A stretch of 64,000 nt of DNA from Ramazzottius varieornatus (lineage: Eukaryota > Tardigrada > Eutardigrada > Parachela > Ramazzottiidae). The stretch's first letter is position 1. The number at the start of each line of letters is the position of its first letter. Made by a program: the position numbers and the translations under genes. This document shows positions 36,723-48,000 of this stretch, in pieces. Location of the stretch: positions 476,314 to 540,313 of the forward strand of contig BDGG01000015.1 in the NCBI GenBank assembly GCA_001949185.1, written 5' to 3'. Under the pieces are notes generated by a model. The model was not told where the DNA came from and did not search any database. It was given only the letters and a program-made list of their open reading frames with translations.

Positions 36723-37550
36723 CTACTTTCGGCGAGGTGGAAGCTGGACAACCCCTTGTCCGCCCTGTGGGCCACCTTGTGGAGGAGGTCCCTGTTGACC
36801 ACCTTGTCCTCCTTGCTGTCCACCCGGCTGTCCGCCTTGTTGAGGAGGTCCTTGTTCGCCGCCTTGTTGACCGCCTGGCTGTCCGCCTTGTTGAGGAGGA
36901 CCTTGCTGACCGCCTTGTTGAGGAGGACCTTGTTGGCCTCCTTGTTGACCACCTTGCTGACCGCCTTGTTGGGGAGGCCCTTGTTGGCCTTGCTGTCCTC
37001 CCTGTTGAGGAGGTCCCTGCTGTACGCCCTGCTGACCACCTGGTTGTCCTCCTTGCTGAGGGGGTCCTTGTTGGCCTCCTTGTTGACCACCTTGCTGACC
37101 GCCTTGTTGAGGAGGACCTTGCTGACCGCCTTGTTGAGGAGGACCTTGTTGGCCTCCTTGTTGACCACCTTGCTGACCGCCTTGTTGAGGAGGACCTTGC
37201 TGACCGCCTTGTTGGGGAGGCCCTCGTTGGCCTTGCTGTCCTCCCTGTTGAGGAGGTCCCTGCTGCCCGCCCTGTTGACCACCTTGTGGTCCTCCTTGAC
37301 CACCTGGCTGACCTCCCTGTCGAGGAGGCCCTTGCGGTCCTCCTTGACCGCCCAGTTGTGGAGGTCCTTGTGCCAGAACGCAGACTGTCAAACCTGAAAA
37401 ACATCGGAATGACGATCAATGACAGCATTGCGAGCGGGTAAATAGAATCTGGCGTTGCAGGATCGAGTCAGATCTGGGTTTATAATTATCATATGACAAT
37501 GTGGCGAACTCACCGGCAACAGCTAACAATGAAAGTGCGAGTCTAGCCAT
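36723..37550 (-). CDS. secreted Gly-Gln-Pro tandem-repeat protein
   Basis: Two exons: 37550-37514 and 37393-36723 (708 nt, 235 aa). The signal peptide MARLALSLLAVAGLTVCVLA is split by a phase-1 intron. The mature chain is almost wholly repeats of types QGPPQQGG, QQGGQQGGQ and QGGQPGGQ, with a short ending VVQLPPRRK. The repeats are highly similar at DNA level, so unequal exchange is expected. This composition resembles silk-, glue- or salivary-type structural proteins, but no homology can be claimed. Four other frames are also open across the repeat only because of its codon periodicity. A TATA box sits about 110 bp upstream of the ATG. Confidence 0.8.
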
Positions 37551-37658
37551 GGTATCTGATAGGTTGTGCTGAATACTGGAAAAGGGGAGGAAAAAATCGG
37601 ATAGGAAGTGGGAGGCAAACCAAAATGTTTTGTTGGTGTTTCTCGACTGATCAGTGGT

Positions 37659-37666
37659 CTTTTATA
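37659..37666 (-). promoter_or_regulatory. TATA box of the Gly-Gln-Pro gene
   Basis: TATAAAAG on the minus strand, about 110 bp upstream of the ATG at 37550, is in the right place for a strong RNA polymerase II promoter of a tissue-specific secreted product. Confidence 0.6.
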
Positions 37667-38049
37667 GGTCTAAATACGGAAGCGAGTGCGGATGCTTCGG
37701 GCACTCGAAAAGCGCTGATTCCAGCTGTTGGAACACTAATGACTTAACTAGGGTTTCTCAATGAGGTAAAGTACTCGAAAGTAAGTGCTTTGACGTCAGG
37801 ACCTCAGGGAAATATGCCGAATATATATGCCGAATATTGATATTCGGCATCAATATTCGGCAGAGCTTGAACTTGCCTCAGCACAAACCTAACGGGAGTT
37901 TCTCGGAATTATGCAGTTCTTATAGGGCTGCATCTGCTGCACCGTGAGTCATTCATGAGACAGACTAGTCGAAACATGGTCTCCCCACACCGTGATTTCC
38001 TCGTGTGGGGACTGGGGAAAACTTTGCCTGGTAACGAAAGGCAGTTAGA

Positions 38050-38665
38050 GCTGTTAATGGTTTGAACCATATGGTTTGGTTTGGTTTGGTTTAAGTGGTG
38101 GTTTAGAGCACGGAATCTGGCCGCATGCGCTGCACTGCAGTATAGCTGTGCTGTGCCGTAGCATAGCTGCAGCGCGTAAACTGACGAAATTTGTGCGGCA
38201 CAGCACAGCATACAGCAGAAAGCCAGACTACCGCGCAGATGCACCTACCGAATCCTGACAAAAATTACAGTTTTTGGGCATTCGAACGTCAGCCGTCTCA
38301 CCTTTGCCGTACTTTAGGGCAACGTTCTCCGGGCTGACTACCGATTTCGCTGACTACAATACAAACCACGTCAATACATCGGCGTTCCGCGCAGTTGCAC
38401 CAGGTCAACGTGCATCTACAGCACAGCTGCTCAGCCACTGGGCATGAAAGTTGTGCAGCACAGCGAAGCGTACAGCGCCCTGGTAATGTGCGCAGCACGG
38501 TTACAGCGTACTTTTGGACCTGCGGCCCAGTGCTTTATGGTGGTTTGCATGCCAAACCGGTTAAATGAAAATGGTTTCTCCCACAAACCACCGAAAGTGC
38601 TTTGGTCTAAATTTTAAACCAGACCATTTAAACCAAACCACATAAACCACCGCTTTCAACCGGTT
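38050..38665. mobile_element. AAACCA-ended repeat element
   Basis: The left end is built of TGGTTTGGTTTGGTTTAAG and the right end of TTTAAACCAAACCACATAAA, inverted relative to each other. A 400-bp interior includes GCTGCGCTGC-type words. A second, shorter piece with the same AAACC/GGTTT ends is at about 39110-39290. No protein is encoded, so this is a non-autonomous element. Confidence 0.6.
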
Positions 38666-39109
38666 TGCGAGCAACTTTTTGATCACCAGTACATAGTAAA
38701 TGTGCCACAGTTTTCTTCACTTGACTAAAAAACTAAAATAACCATCGAGGACAAGAAACTGAGCCACAGTTGCCGGTTTCTTTACGAACACACGCAAGCA
38801 TGCAAAACTGGCGCGTGCCGGAATTGGCAAGCGAGGCGGTAGTACAATCCTTTTTCCACCGGCAATGCTGTCCAGCACTGTCGGGATTGTGATTTCTGGC
38901 TGACGGAAGGCGTAGTTCTCAAGTCGCGCAGCCTATGACACAGTGCGCACCCAGTTAGAGCTGTGCATCACGAGTCATAGCTCATCAGAACAATGCGGCT
39001 GCGCACGGTGGCACTGGGTGGAAAAGGATTGGCACTGCCAGATGACCCAATTTCGGCTCGAGTTCTGGCACGAAATCCGCAGATTTCGTATGAAGTCTGC
39101 CCTTACGGC

Positions 39110-39290
39110 AAACCATATTAAACAACATGAACCATTGGTTTATATGGTTTGGCGCATGATCGAAACCGGTTTGAGTGGTTTGGTTTGAGATGCCATATGG
39201 TTTGAGGTGTTTCGGTTTGGATGTTAAACCATAAACCAAAAAAACCATAGAAACCACTTTCCAAGTGGTCTGGTCTGATATTTGACAGCT
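39110..39290. repeat. second AAACCA/GGTTT repeat piece
   Basis: TATGGTTTGG, GAGTGGTTTGGTTTGAG and AAACCATAAACCAAAAAAAC occur in one 180-bp block related to the 38.05-38.67 kb element. Confidence 0.55.
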
Positions 39291-40309
39291 CTTAAGGCAG
39301 TGTGAAAAGAATCTAGATGTTTTTTTCCGTCAATCAGTGACTTCCTATCCAAGAAAGGTAAAGGCAGAGAATGGCTTTGGGTAAAGCTTCGAATGGTCCT
39401 CGATAGCAAACGGAAAGTAATTTTTTTAACCAAAGTACAGTACAGTACAAATTGATTTTCTGTGAGAGAACCGAAGAACGTTGTAGTCCCGCATTATGAT
39501 AAGGTACTAAAAACTCGGTGCATGAAGGTTTGATTTTCCCTCTCATTCGCAGATCGCAGGTGCAGTTCTAGGACTCGCTGAGGAACAGGGAGATCCGCTC
39601 TGACCGTGCACACGCCATTGTACCTCCAACAAATATAGTACAGAATTTTTTCGCTGTTAGGCATTAAGCTTTTGCCAGTCACAAGTTCGCTGATATCGGA
39701 GAGACTAGAGAGGGTAGAGGAACGCGTACGTACGTCACGCCAGTCTTCCAATGATAAAGTCATTGCCGGACTAGCGACCAGTAAAAGTCGAGGCCAAATG
39801 GATGACCTTGGATGACCTTCAGCCGCTTGGACAAATCGACAGTTCGGCCTTACCTGAGAGATCGCGTCGTTGCCTGTTAACTATGTATGCAGGTACATGA
39901 AGCGCTTGCGTTTGTGGCGTAGGTCGGGCAAGCACTTAAATACGGCTCACTGCGGAGCTGCTGCCGTAACTATCGAACCACGTGGGAAAAAGAACGTGGC
40001 TCACGGATGAGCAAGGCACGTGACACATAAAGAACTTCTGAATGAATTCACCAGGTTATTGCGTAAGCAGCTTGACATCCCGTACCCGACGAAGCTTCTT
40101 AGCTTCCTTCCACCTGCTGCTTTCTCCTCGCCACCTGTGTACGCTCGGATTACTGGTGGACGTTAGCCTTGCAGTGTGCCGTTGAGTTTGCATGGTTCCA
40201 TATCATCGTGCTTCGACGCTGCATAATCTAGGAATCTTAGCAATTTAACAGCCGAGCAACCGTAATGGGACCGACTCTGCCGGGGCGTGGCCTCTGTGTT
40301 TATCGGACC

Positions 40310-41015
40310 AATGGTGTCGTTCGCCGTAGTGGTAAGTGCCTCTACCGCTTCGATGTTTCGCGCCTCTGCGGTGTATTAGAGACCTGGGCCGCAGTTCAAA
40401 AAGTACGCTGCATCTGCGCTGCGTCCTTTTCTGGTACTCGGCAAGTACGCTGCGCTGCGTAAATCTGGACCGGAGGGACGGTGCAGCTGCGCTGCACCTT
40501 ACTGTACGTGCGAGGCAACTGCGCTGGGGTTTCAATAACAAATTTCCTCTGCTTTCCTCCAGAGAATTGTCAGATAACACGTGATCCTCCGTTATAGAGC
40601 TCTAATCATTCGGCTAACAAAAGCAGTTCACAGCAAAGTGCGTTGAAGCTACCTACAGAACTAGCTGTGTCAAAGTCCGAAACTTCCGGTCACAGTGACA
40701 GCTTAACCACTAAGCCCTTCACGGTTGGGCGAAGCACTATTTCAAGGAAAGCTTGCGCGACCGGTCGTTGTTTTATGAAGAAGCAGAATACACCTAGCAA
40801 ACAAGGGTTGTATAACGGCCGCTAACCGGGAGATCCTTAGTTTGACAATCGAAAACTCTCTTTTCGTATCATTTGCAGCTGCGCTGCCGTAGCTTGTCAG
40901 GCGCTGCATACTGCGCTGCGCTACACACAAAGGTCAAAGTAAATACTGCAACTGCGCTGCCACGCAGCGCAGCTGCGGCGCAGTGCAGCGCACGCGGCCA
41001 GATCCCGGTCTCTAC
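40310..41015. repeat. GCTGCGCTGC-rich repeat blocks
   Basis: Blocks at about 40385-40530 and 40870-41010 consist of overlapping GCGCTGC, CAGCTGCGCTGC and AGTACGCTGC words. The second block, reversed, shares GGCCGC-TGCGCTGCACTGC with 38120-38145, so these are members of one family in opposite orientations. Confidence 0.6.
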
Positions 41016-41531
41016 GGTGTATACAGCGGTTCCTCTACCTCCTCTAATCTCTCTGCTGATATGGCTGCCATCACTGCTCCGCATAGAAAGCCATCACTGC
41101 TCCGCATGGAAAGTCCCATCGTCTTATCTCCCAAGTTCAGCGTCCATAAAGACTTTTTACCTGTAAGAACTCATTCGTAAGTGCGAAGGCAGGCTGGATG
41201 CTCAATGTGACTTGCAACACAGTCATTCGCTCTCCAAGAAAACCAGCGTATAAAAATGCATGGCCAAGTGCCGGTAAAAACACTTTAATGTTGTTCTTAT
41301 CCTGTAATTCGGGCTACGATGAATGACGTGTTAGTCTTTCCCCGTCCGCAATGCGGAAAATCCATAACAAGCCCATAACAACTACACAGCGATCGCGCTT
41401 GGTCCGTATGTATAAGACGACATCTCTAATTTCTCAATGATATTGGATGATTTTTATCTTCCTTCCCTCAGATCCACTGACGTTCTTCTTCTTTAAACAT
41501 CTCTCTCCTTAAACATTTCGCACCGTTGACC

Positions 41532-42475
41532 ATGGGTTCTCCAAGGCTCGTTCTGTCAGCGCTTTTATGCCTGTTTGTCTTTACCTCTGCGGGTAGCTTT
41601 GCACAAAACCCGGTGGAAGCCACCACCGAGGTAAGTTTAGCGCTTGAAGGGTCTCCGCCCAATTGCATCTGTCCCGCAATACCAGTCGCCACCACCACGA
41701 CCACGACCACTACGACACCTCGTCCTGGTCGCCCTTGGCGCCCGCGTCCACCATCCAGCCATCCTTCGCGACGACCCACGCACCTGTGCGGCAACGATGG
41801 ACGCAACTACACGACTTTCTGCGCTTTCATTAATGCCCAGGCACTTAATAACAGTGAGTCATGGAGAACCCGTATTATCCTTCGTCCATCTTGACCAAAA
41901 CATTTTCGGCAAACATACGTACAGGGTCGCTCTCTTAAGCGGGTCGCTCTCTTATTGGCTGGAAGAGCGCGCCGCTGACGACAGCGATCCTTCAGTGGCG
42001 CACTCGTCCGGCCAATAACAGAGGGAACGTGCGCCACCTGAGATAACGATCTCGTATGCTTTGGTTACCCCTGCAGTTTCCCAAATTACGAAACCGCGTG
42101 AGAACTGTCACAATCATACGACTGCGTTCCTCAGGTCTAGGACTCCGTTTGTGCGCCGGCCAAAACGTTCCCAACTTCCCTAACTTCGATCGTCCCGGCC
42201 ATTTCAATGGAAACCGTCCTGGTCAATTTTCCAGCCACCGTCCTCGGCCCCCGTTCGACTTCCCCTTGGTTTTCCCCGGATTCGAGAACTGCAATGCTAC
42301 GGCATCTCTTTATCGACACCGTGAGAGCAATCGACCAGTCTGACCTTCTTTTCGAACCTATGCTTACAACAGCTTACAACAAGTCCTTTTTCAACAGCGG
42401 AACCTCGTGTCTGCCTGACAAACGACAGAGATGTGCGCATTCGTGAAGCCCAGAGAGTTCTTCGTGCCAACACAA
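41532..42475 (+). CDS. secreted protein with Kazal-like protease-inhibitor domains
   Basis: Exons 41532-41853, 42135-42320 and 42398-42475 are joined in phase. The signal peptide is LVLSALLCLFVFTSAGSFAQ. A Thr/Pro/Arg linker (nine-Thr run) sits inside the first domain between CICPA and HLCGNDGRNYTTFCAF, which is the core Kazal pattern (C-G-x-D-G-x-x-Y-x-x-x-C). A second, more diverged copy starts FENCNAT and continues VCLTNDRDVRIREAQRVLRAN. Kazal domains block serine proteases through an exposed loop (family knowledge). The loop here is interrupted by the Thr/Pro insert, so inhibition is uncertain. The 3' end is unresolved: without further splicing the frame continues to a TAA near 42541. Confidence 0.6.
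41925..42055. repeat. intronic palindromic element, 1-2 copies
   Basis: A fragment (GGCTGGAAGAGCGCGCCGC) is followed by a copy TCAGTGGCGCACTCG ... AACGTGCGCCACCTGAG. It lies in the first intron (41854-42134) of the Kazal-like gene. Confidence 0.75.
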
Positions 42476-42910
42476 GTAAGTTTAGACTTTATAGCCCTCC
42501 AATCTGCGTCAAAAGATATATTTTACGACTGCGGACTACCGGATAAGGTAACACAAGATCTGTTTCGAAGTTGTCGGTGTCCGCTGCTTGGGATGCTGCC
42601 CGTGTACTCTCCGCTGTCCTCCAGCCTTTATCGCCGGCTATCCTGCAGTCCGCCCGTCCGGACGTTATTGAGAGAAGAAGAAAACACTATATCGCTCCCG
42701 AAAGACTTGAAGTTTTATTATCTAGCACAACAAGACCCTCAACGGTCGACATTGTAAGTCAACCGTCCAACTATTCGCACTCTGTATACTGCAACCATAA
42801 CAATCCCGGACCTCCTTGTCTAACCAATCTGGTTAAACACGTGGATAGTGCAATTAAAATCAATGCCTGCTAGGTTCCGGCGCAAAAACAAGCCGTATAG
42901 CTTGGTAAAT

Positions 42911-43185
42911 TTAAGCTCTACGCAGCTGGATTTTCTTAGCAGTCAGCTGCTTCCTCATTCCCTCGTTCTCATCACCACCACAGGTGAAAGAGACCTGCAA
43001 GACCTTCACTTGTCCATAGTATGGGTCGTTGTTGATTGGCTGGCCGTTGGACACGACAAAACTGCACGAGTTCTGGCAGTACTGCTTCATCATTGGGGTC
43101 GTCCATTATCTGCTTGCCGTATCCGTAGACGGCATCCAGAATCTGCAGGAGCGTACCCACCGCCTTGCATGGATCCTCAAACTAC
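42911..43185 (-). pseudogene. second SUEL-type lectin domain, frameshifted
   Basis: On the minus strand, DAVYGYGKQIMDDP (the I-x-x-A-x-YG motif of the family) is in one frame. The required continuation YCQNSCSFVVSNGQPINND, then YGQVKVLQVSFTC, is in the next frame, ending TAA at 42911. The two halves overlap around 43095 without splice signals, so one base has been gained or two lost. I could not find an acceptor that links it in phase to the intact domain at 43579-43933. It is a decayed domain or an assembly indel. Confidence 0.6.
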
Positions 43186-43296
43186 TGCTCTTGTACCGCA
43201 ATACCGCTGGGTCGAGCTTGACCGGGGTTTCGTTTCACTAAACAAAGAAACGAGATGCGTAATCAGCGCATCGGAAAAACCCTAGAAAAACCTTGG

Positions 43297-43400
43297 AAAG
43301 GGGAGCTTGACAGGATCGTTTTTCAAAGTGGCGCACGCTTCCAGCCATTACCATTGAAAACGTGCGCCACTTGGAAAAACACTCCAAACACGACTGAATA
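43297..43400. repeat. intronic palindromic element, 1 copy
   Basis: AAAGTGGCGCACGCTTCCAG ... AACGTGCGCCACTTGG lies between the two lectin-domain segments, a presumed intron. Confidence 0.85.
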
Positions 43401-43464
43401 TTTTTCCAATTGGCACACATCTATATAGCAACCAATAATTGGAATTCATGAGCCACGGGAGAAA

Positions 43465-43562
43465 ACCGAACCCGATATGATCGTGTTCCCAAGCGGCGCA
43501 GACTGCCAGCCAATAACAGTTACAAAGCGCGTCACTTGGGAATACAGCCTTGTCGAATCTAG
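43465..43562. repeat. intronic palindromic element, 1 copy
   Basis: GATCGTGTTCCCAAGCGGCG ... AAAGCGCGTCACTTGGG and CTTGTCGAATCTAG lie just downstream of the donor ending the lectin exon. Confidence 0.75.
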
Positions 43563-43578
43563 TATGCGGGCTACTTAC

Positions 43579-43933
43579 TTGGTCCGTAGCAGTAGTACTT
43601 AACCTTGAGTTCCTTCTTTACGCCGGGGTAAGGGTCCTGGTCAAACGGGTGGTTGTTGTTGACCAGAAAGCGGCAGAACGACGAAGACTCGCAGAAATCG
43701 CTGACGCGGGAGGTAACATCAGCACGCTTGCTGCCCATACCGTAACTGGCGCTGGTGACGACGATTCTTTGGGGATACGTGCAGGAAACCGTAAAGACAT
43801 CGTATTCAGCCACTGTAATCTTTTTGATCGAAATCGGTGGTGCTTTATCCTTCATCTTGTTCTGGACCTGTGCGTGCGCTGGGCTGAAGACAAGAACCAC
43901 GACGAACGTCAGTGCCAGTGCTGTGAATGCCAT
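43579..43933 (-). CDS. secreted SUEL-type (galactose/rhamnose-binding) lectin domain protein
   Basis: The exon 43933-43579 codes for signal peptide MAFTALALTFVVVLVFSPAHA and one Gal-lectin domain. Visible features are FTVSCTYPQRIVVTSASYG, then CESSSFCRF, and near the end DPYPGVKKELKVKYYCYG, matching the family's conserved DPCPG-KYL-V-Y-C ending. Such domains bind L-rhamnose or galactose and are common in invertebrate secretions and receptors (family knowledge). The exon ends at a strong donor (A|GTAAGTAG); read through, it would stop three codons later. A second lectin domain lies downstream but is frameshifted. The full gene end is therefore uncertain. Confidence 0.7.
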
Positions 43934-45026
43934 CTTGTGAGAAAGAGTCAGTTAGGGAGTATAGCAAGTAACAGGTAAGATGTTAGACTGTAGTAAAACC
44001 AACCGTGAAAAATTTTCTTAGTGAACGAAGGCACAAAGTAGTTTTGATCATGGGAAAACAGTCGTGGCAACGCCCCCTGCAGGTGACCTTACCGACCTAC
44101 CCTCTCTAAACACACTCCGCAGTGACGTCGCGAGCGGATGCAGCACAGTTTCACTACCGCGGGACTGTTAGGCTTGATCACCATTTTGTTCGTTCGGAAA
44201 GTCGAAATGAAGTTGTACGGGACCTTGGGATTTATTATAGCGACGTTTACTGAATGCGTTCGGCGTTTCGGCGAAATGACTGGAACACCTTCTCACCCAT
44301 CAATCAAAATATGCTGGTTATGCAAGGTCCCGTAATCTTTCTACTTGGCAGTCGCTTCCGAAAGTAGGCTGATGATACCTTTCGGAAGCTGCAGTGCGTG
44401 ATGTCTTCCATGATCCCGAAAAAGCTTTCGAGGCCACGGACGTTTGTCCAATAGGTATGCCTCTGAATGGCTGATACGCAATCTACAGAAGGATAATGTA
44501 CGTTGACTGCGACAATGAGCCGAGTCGATGGAAAACAGCTTAGAGTATACTGCGCTAGTCCCTCGATACGTCAGAGTTTGCGGAAAGTGGGAAAACCCGC
44601 TCGTCTACAGTGGCGCAGTGCGGAAGAGCTCGATGAATGATCGTGGAAACGATGCATTTGATATTGCGTGCTTGCAATACAGCCATCAAGACCAGCCCAG
44701 ACATTTATCAGCGGCAATGTATCCTTTGGCTTGGAGATGGAGGGGATTGGAGAGGATGTATTCTGTTGATCGTTAGCAGCTAGGGGAGAAAGTATAACAT
44801 TGGCTAGCTGCGGGTCTCGGCCATGTCAAGCTAGTTTAAATTTGTTTTCAATCACTGTTTCAAATTCCCGTCCCGTCCTTCGCACTTGACTCTGTCGCGG
44901 TTATTTTGAGCTGCAAGTCTCGTTTGTCGGACCTTCGTCGCTGGCTGCTGGCTTCGGGAAACGTAAGCGAACTTGGCATCTCACGCCCAACAGTTTGTCT
45001 GCTAACTATTTTGTCCAATTTTCAGG
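43934..45026. other. intergenic region between lectin and opsin
   Basis: No gene is supported. It contains one small inverted-repeat element (44216-44333) and a short palindrome with CTTCCGAAAG and CTTTCGGAAG at about 44351 and 44383. The acceptor-like TTTTCAG at 45019-45025 just before the opsin ATG suggests a 5' untranslated exon upstream. Confidence 0.45.
44216..44333. repeat. small MITE
   Basis: Terminal inverted repeats TACGGGACCTTG and CAAGGTCCCGTA bound a 118-bp stretch without coding capacity. Confidence 0.75.
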
Positions 45027-48000
45027 ATGGATTTCAACAACGCCACCACGTTCAACGAGAATTTTTCGTCCGAGAGATTTCGACGGGTTCATCAGCCCTA
45101 CGATCATCAACACTGGGATTACTTCTTTGAGCGAGGCGATCTTCCGGCACCTGCATGGGTAAGATGGCCATTGGCTGCATGGTCAAAGCACCCTCTTGTG
45201 AGCCATTGCGAGCGTCTTAATGCCATGATAAACATGTCGGGTCCTCCTTCTGTAGATGCATTACGCCACCGGGAGCTACATTTTGCTTGTCAGCCTTACC
45301 GGTTCCATCGGCAACGCCCTCCTTCTGTGGGCGTTTTCCTGGTAAGCTCAATCACCGCTCTTGTCCAATTTCAATCGCAAACATGTTGTGCGCCGTAACC
45401 ATACATCAACAAATTGATGTTTCTCACGTTTTGATGAATTGCGATTCCGGCGAACGAAACGCACAGAGTTGCCATCCCGAGTGGCGCACACTGCCAGCCG
45501 ACGGCAATGGAAATGTAATCAAGCTAAAAAAGATGGCTTTTCCAAGTGGCGCACGCGTCCTGCAAATGACGGTCTTGACGTGCGCCACTTATGGCGGTCT
45601 TGTGCGTTTCGTTCGTGACGCTTTGGCGACCTTTTAAGTCGCACTTTAGTCGAAATGCTCTTTTGGGTCTTCTAATTCTTGACCTCAACATGTCCAGCTG
45701 TTGTTCAGAATACGCTCGGACTTGATTAGTTTTAACTTGTCCGTGAATCACTCACCAAGCATGTAAACTAGCTAATGTGCAAAGAATTACAAGTTACTAT
45801 TGTTTGTATTTTGCTGACGGTGAGGATAGTCAAGTGTAATTAATTCTTGCCAATTAGTGCTTGTCGAAGATGCATACTATATTCTGTATTGAGTGATGTA
45901 TTCTTGGCAAGAACCATGCAGGCCTGTTGTTGTTGTTGTGCGTTGCCATGCGTGTCGGCTTCACTGTGGGAGAAGGCGGAAGTTGAGGAACTACAAGTTC
46001 ACACAACAATGGATCGAACTTGAGCCGACTTAGATGAGGATCTAATCAAGTCCGGATCGGATTAGGATAGTGAAGGGGAGAAAACTAGGAAACGAGCAGC
46101 TGGGGCGTGTGAATTGTGATAGTTGATAAGACCCTTCAGAATGTTGAAACGGAAGCTGGTGATTAACCACAAGCACTTCTGTTGTGTAACAAACCAGCGC
46201 GCGACTTGGGAAGACGTGTGCAGATTAGGCTTAGAAAAAGCGCGGCATCAATGAATGGAAAAAGCAATGACGATGTCAGTGGAAAGCTATTTTGTCCACG
46301 GATTAATCATCAAGTATATTGTTTCATCATTTCCGTGGTTCATCCGGGAATCTCTTTCATGAAGTGCGATCTCAGTTGGATCTGCTCTAGCGCCAATCGC
46401 TTTCACCCTGGAAATTTTCCGCTGTAATGACCCGAATAACTTTTCCAATCAGAGTTGTAAATGAATGAGGCACGCAAGGATGGCACTGCGGGAATGGCTA
46501 TGGAGTAATATCCTTCCGGCACAAATCTCTTGAGCTGCATGCATGCAGCTTGTGTGGCCCAAAGGAAAACCATGGGGAAAACCACTGGAAGGAATGCTGC
46601 AGGCCACTTTGAGTGGAGTTCTGGCCTTGGCTAAACAGAACCAAATTGAGTTCAAGCTAGTGTCGAGTAATAGGGAGCATGACCAGCAAGCAGAAATCCA
46701 TTACAGCGAAACATGGGCGCAGGGGAATGTACATAGGCGGAAGGCTTCGGTGACACGGACACGTCGTGCGGGAATTAGATTAAAGTCGCCCCCGCGGATA
46801 GCTTATCCTTGCACTTGAAAAGTAACGACCTTCTCCGTCTGCCGCCTGTCAATCTTAATGCCGGTTGAATGCTCTCGCAATGCACAGTAGACTCTAGTCT
46901 AGCATCCCACAGCAACTTGCTGCCTGATCCCCCCATCAGGCTGCAGTGGCGGACATGGGCTGTGAAAACACCCCAAAAAACCGAACAAATTAAAGGTTGA
47001 TAAAAGATGGCAATAATCAAACGATCCGACTGATGGACATGTCGTCGATCAGTGGGCAGATCTGAAGCGGCAACTTGCGCCTCAAAGTCTGTGTTCTGTT
47101 TTAGTGCCCCAACACTGCGATCTCCCTCCAACTTGCTAATAGCCAACCTGGCTGTAGCCGATCTCGGTCTCAGCTTGTTCACCTTCCCACTCATTACCAT
47201 CAGTTCCTACCAGAAACAATGGGCTTTTGGCAAAATTGGTACGTACAGGGCATTGTTCTTGATTAGGTAATATAGATCCATGTGCCATATTATATCTGAC
47301 GATGGTCTGTGGCAGGGTGCGATTACTACGTGGTGACAGCGGGCCTCTTCGGGCTGGGCAGCATCAGCACCATGGCCAGCATCTCGGTGGACCGTTGGTG
47401 CTCCATCACCAAGTGGTCGCAGTGGCACCTGACCTACCGTCGGGCCTACATCTGGATGATGGCCATCTGGCTCTACTCTTTCGCCATGATCGGTCCGCCG
47501 TTGATGGGCTGGTCCCGCTACGTTATCGAAGGCTTCCAAACCAGCTGCACATTCGACTGGCTGACCCATGAGCCATCCAGCGTCGCCTTCGTCTGGTACC
47601 TGATCATTCTCGGCTTCCTCCTGCCCCTTTTCGTCATTTTCCTCTGCTACACACAAATCATTAGCCACCTGGTCCGACACCGAACCATCATGTCCAAAGC
47701 CGGCTTCTCTCTCCGCCCATCGGAAGGTGGCCGCAAGTTTGTCCGCGCTTCTGACAGTGGCGTCGCATTCGAACCTGTCCGACCTAGAGCCAACTCTACC
47801 ATGGGCGGTCAGTGCATACAAATTCTCAATCACGAACTAGGCTTAGAAACTTGACCAGATCGTCTTTCCAACTAGCGCACGCTATTGGTCAACAGCACTG
47901 CGAACGTGCGCCGCTTGCGAATACGAACTTGGTCAAATTGTCTTCTCAAGTGGCGCGTGTTTGCAGCCAATAACATAAAGATGTGCGCCACTTGTGAAAA

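Larger units (their letters stand above)
37551..41531. other. repeat-rich gene-free region
   Basis: Almost 4 kb without a supported coding exon, made of at least two repeat types (GCTGCGCTGC-rich and AAACCA-rich, listed separately) and a small palindrome near 37810-37862 built from ATATTCGGCA words. The intronic palindromic element is absent here. Confidence 0.6.

Noticed and set aside
36492-37441. Long open frames of 220-300 codons on both strands over the Gly-Gln-Pro gene
   Set aside because: They exist only because the repeat unit is a multiple of three and lacks stops in several frames. Only the minus-strand frame has a signal peptide, intron and TATA box.
46182-46427. Plus-strand ORF in opsin intron 2
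   Set aside because: No signal, motif or splice link. The opsin exons on both sides join in phase without it.
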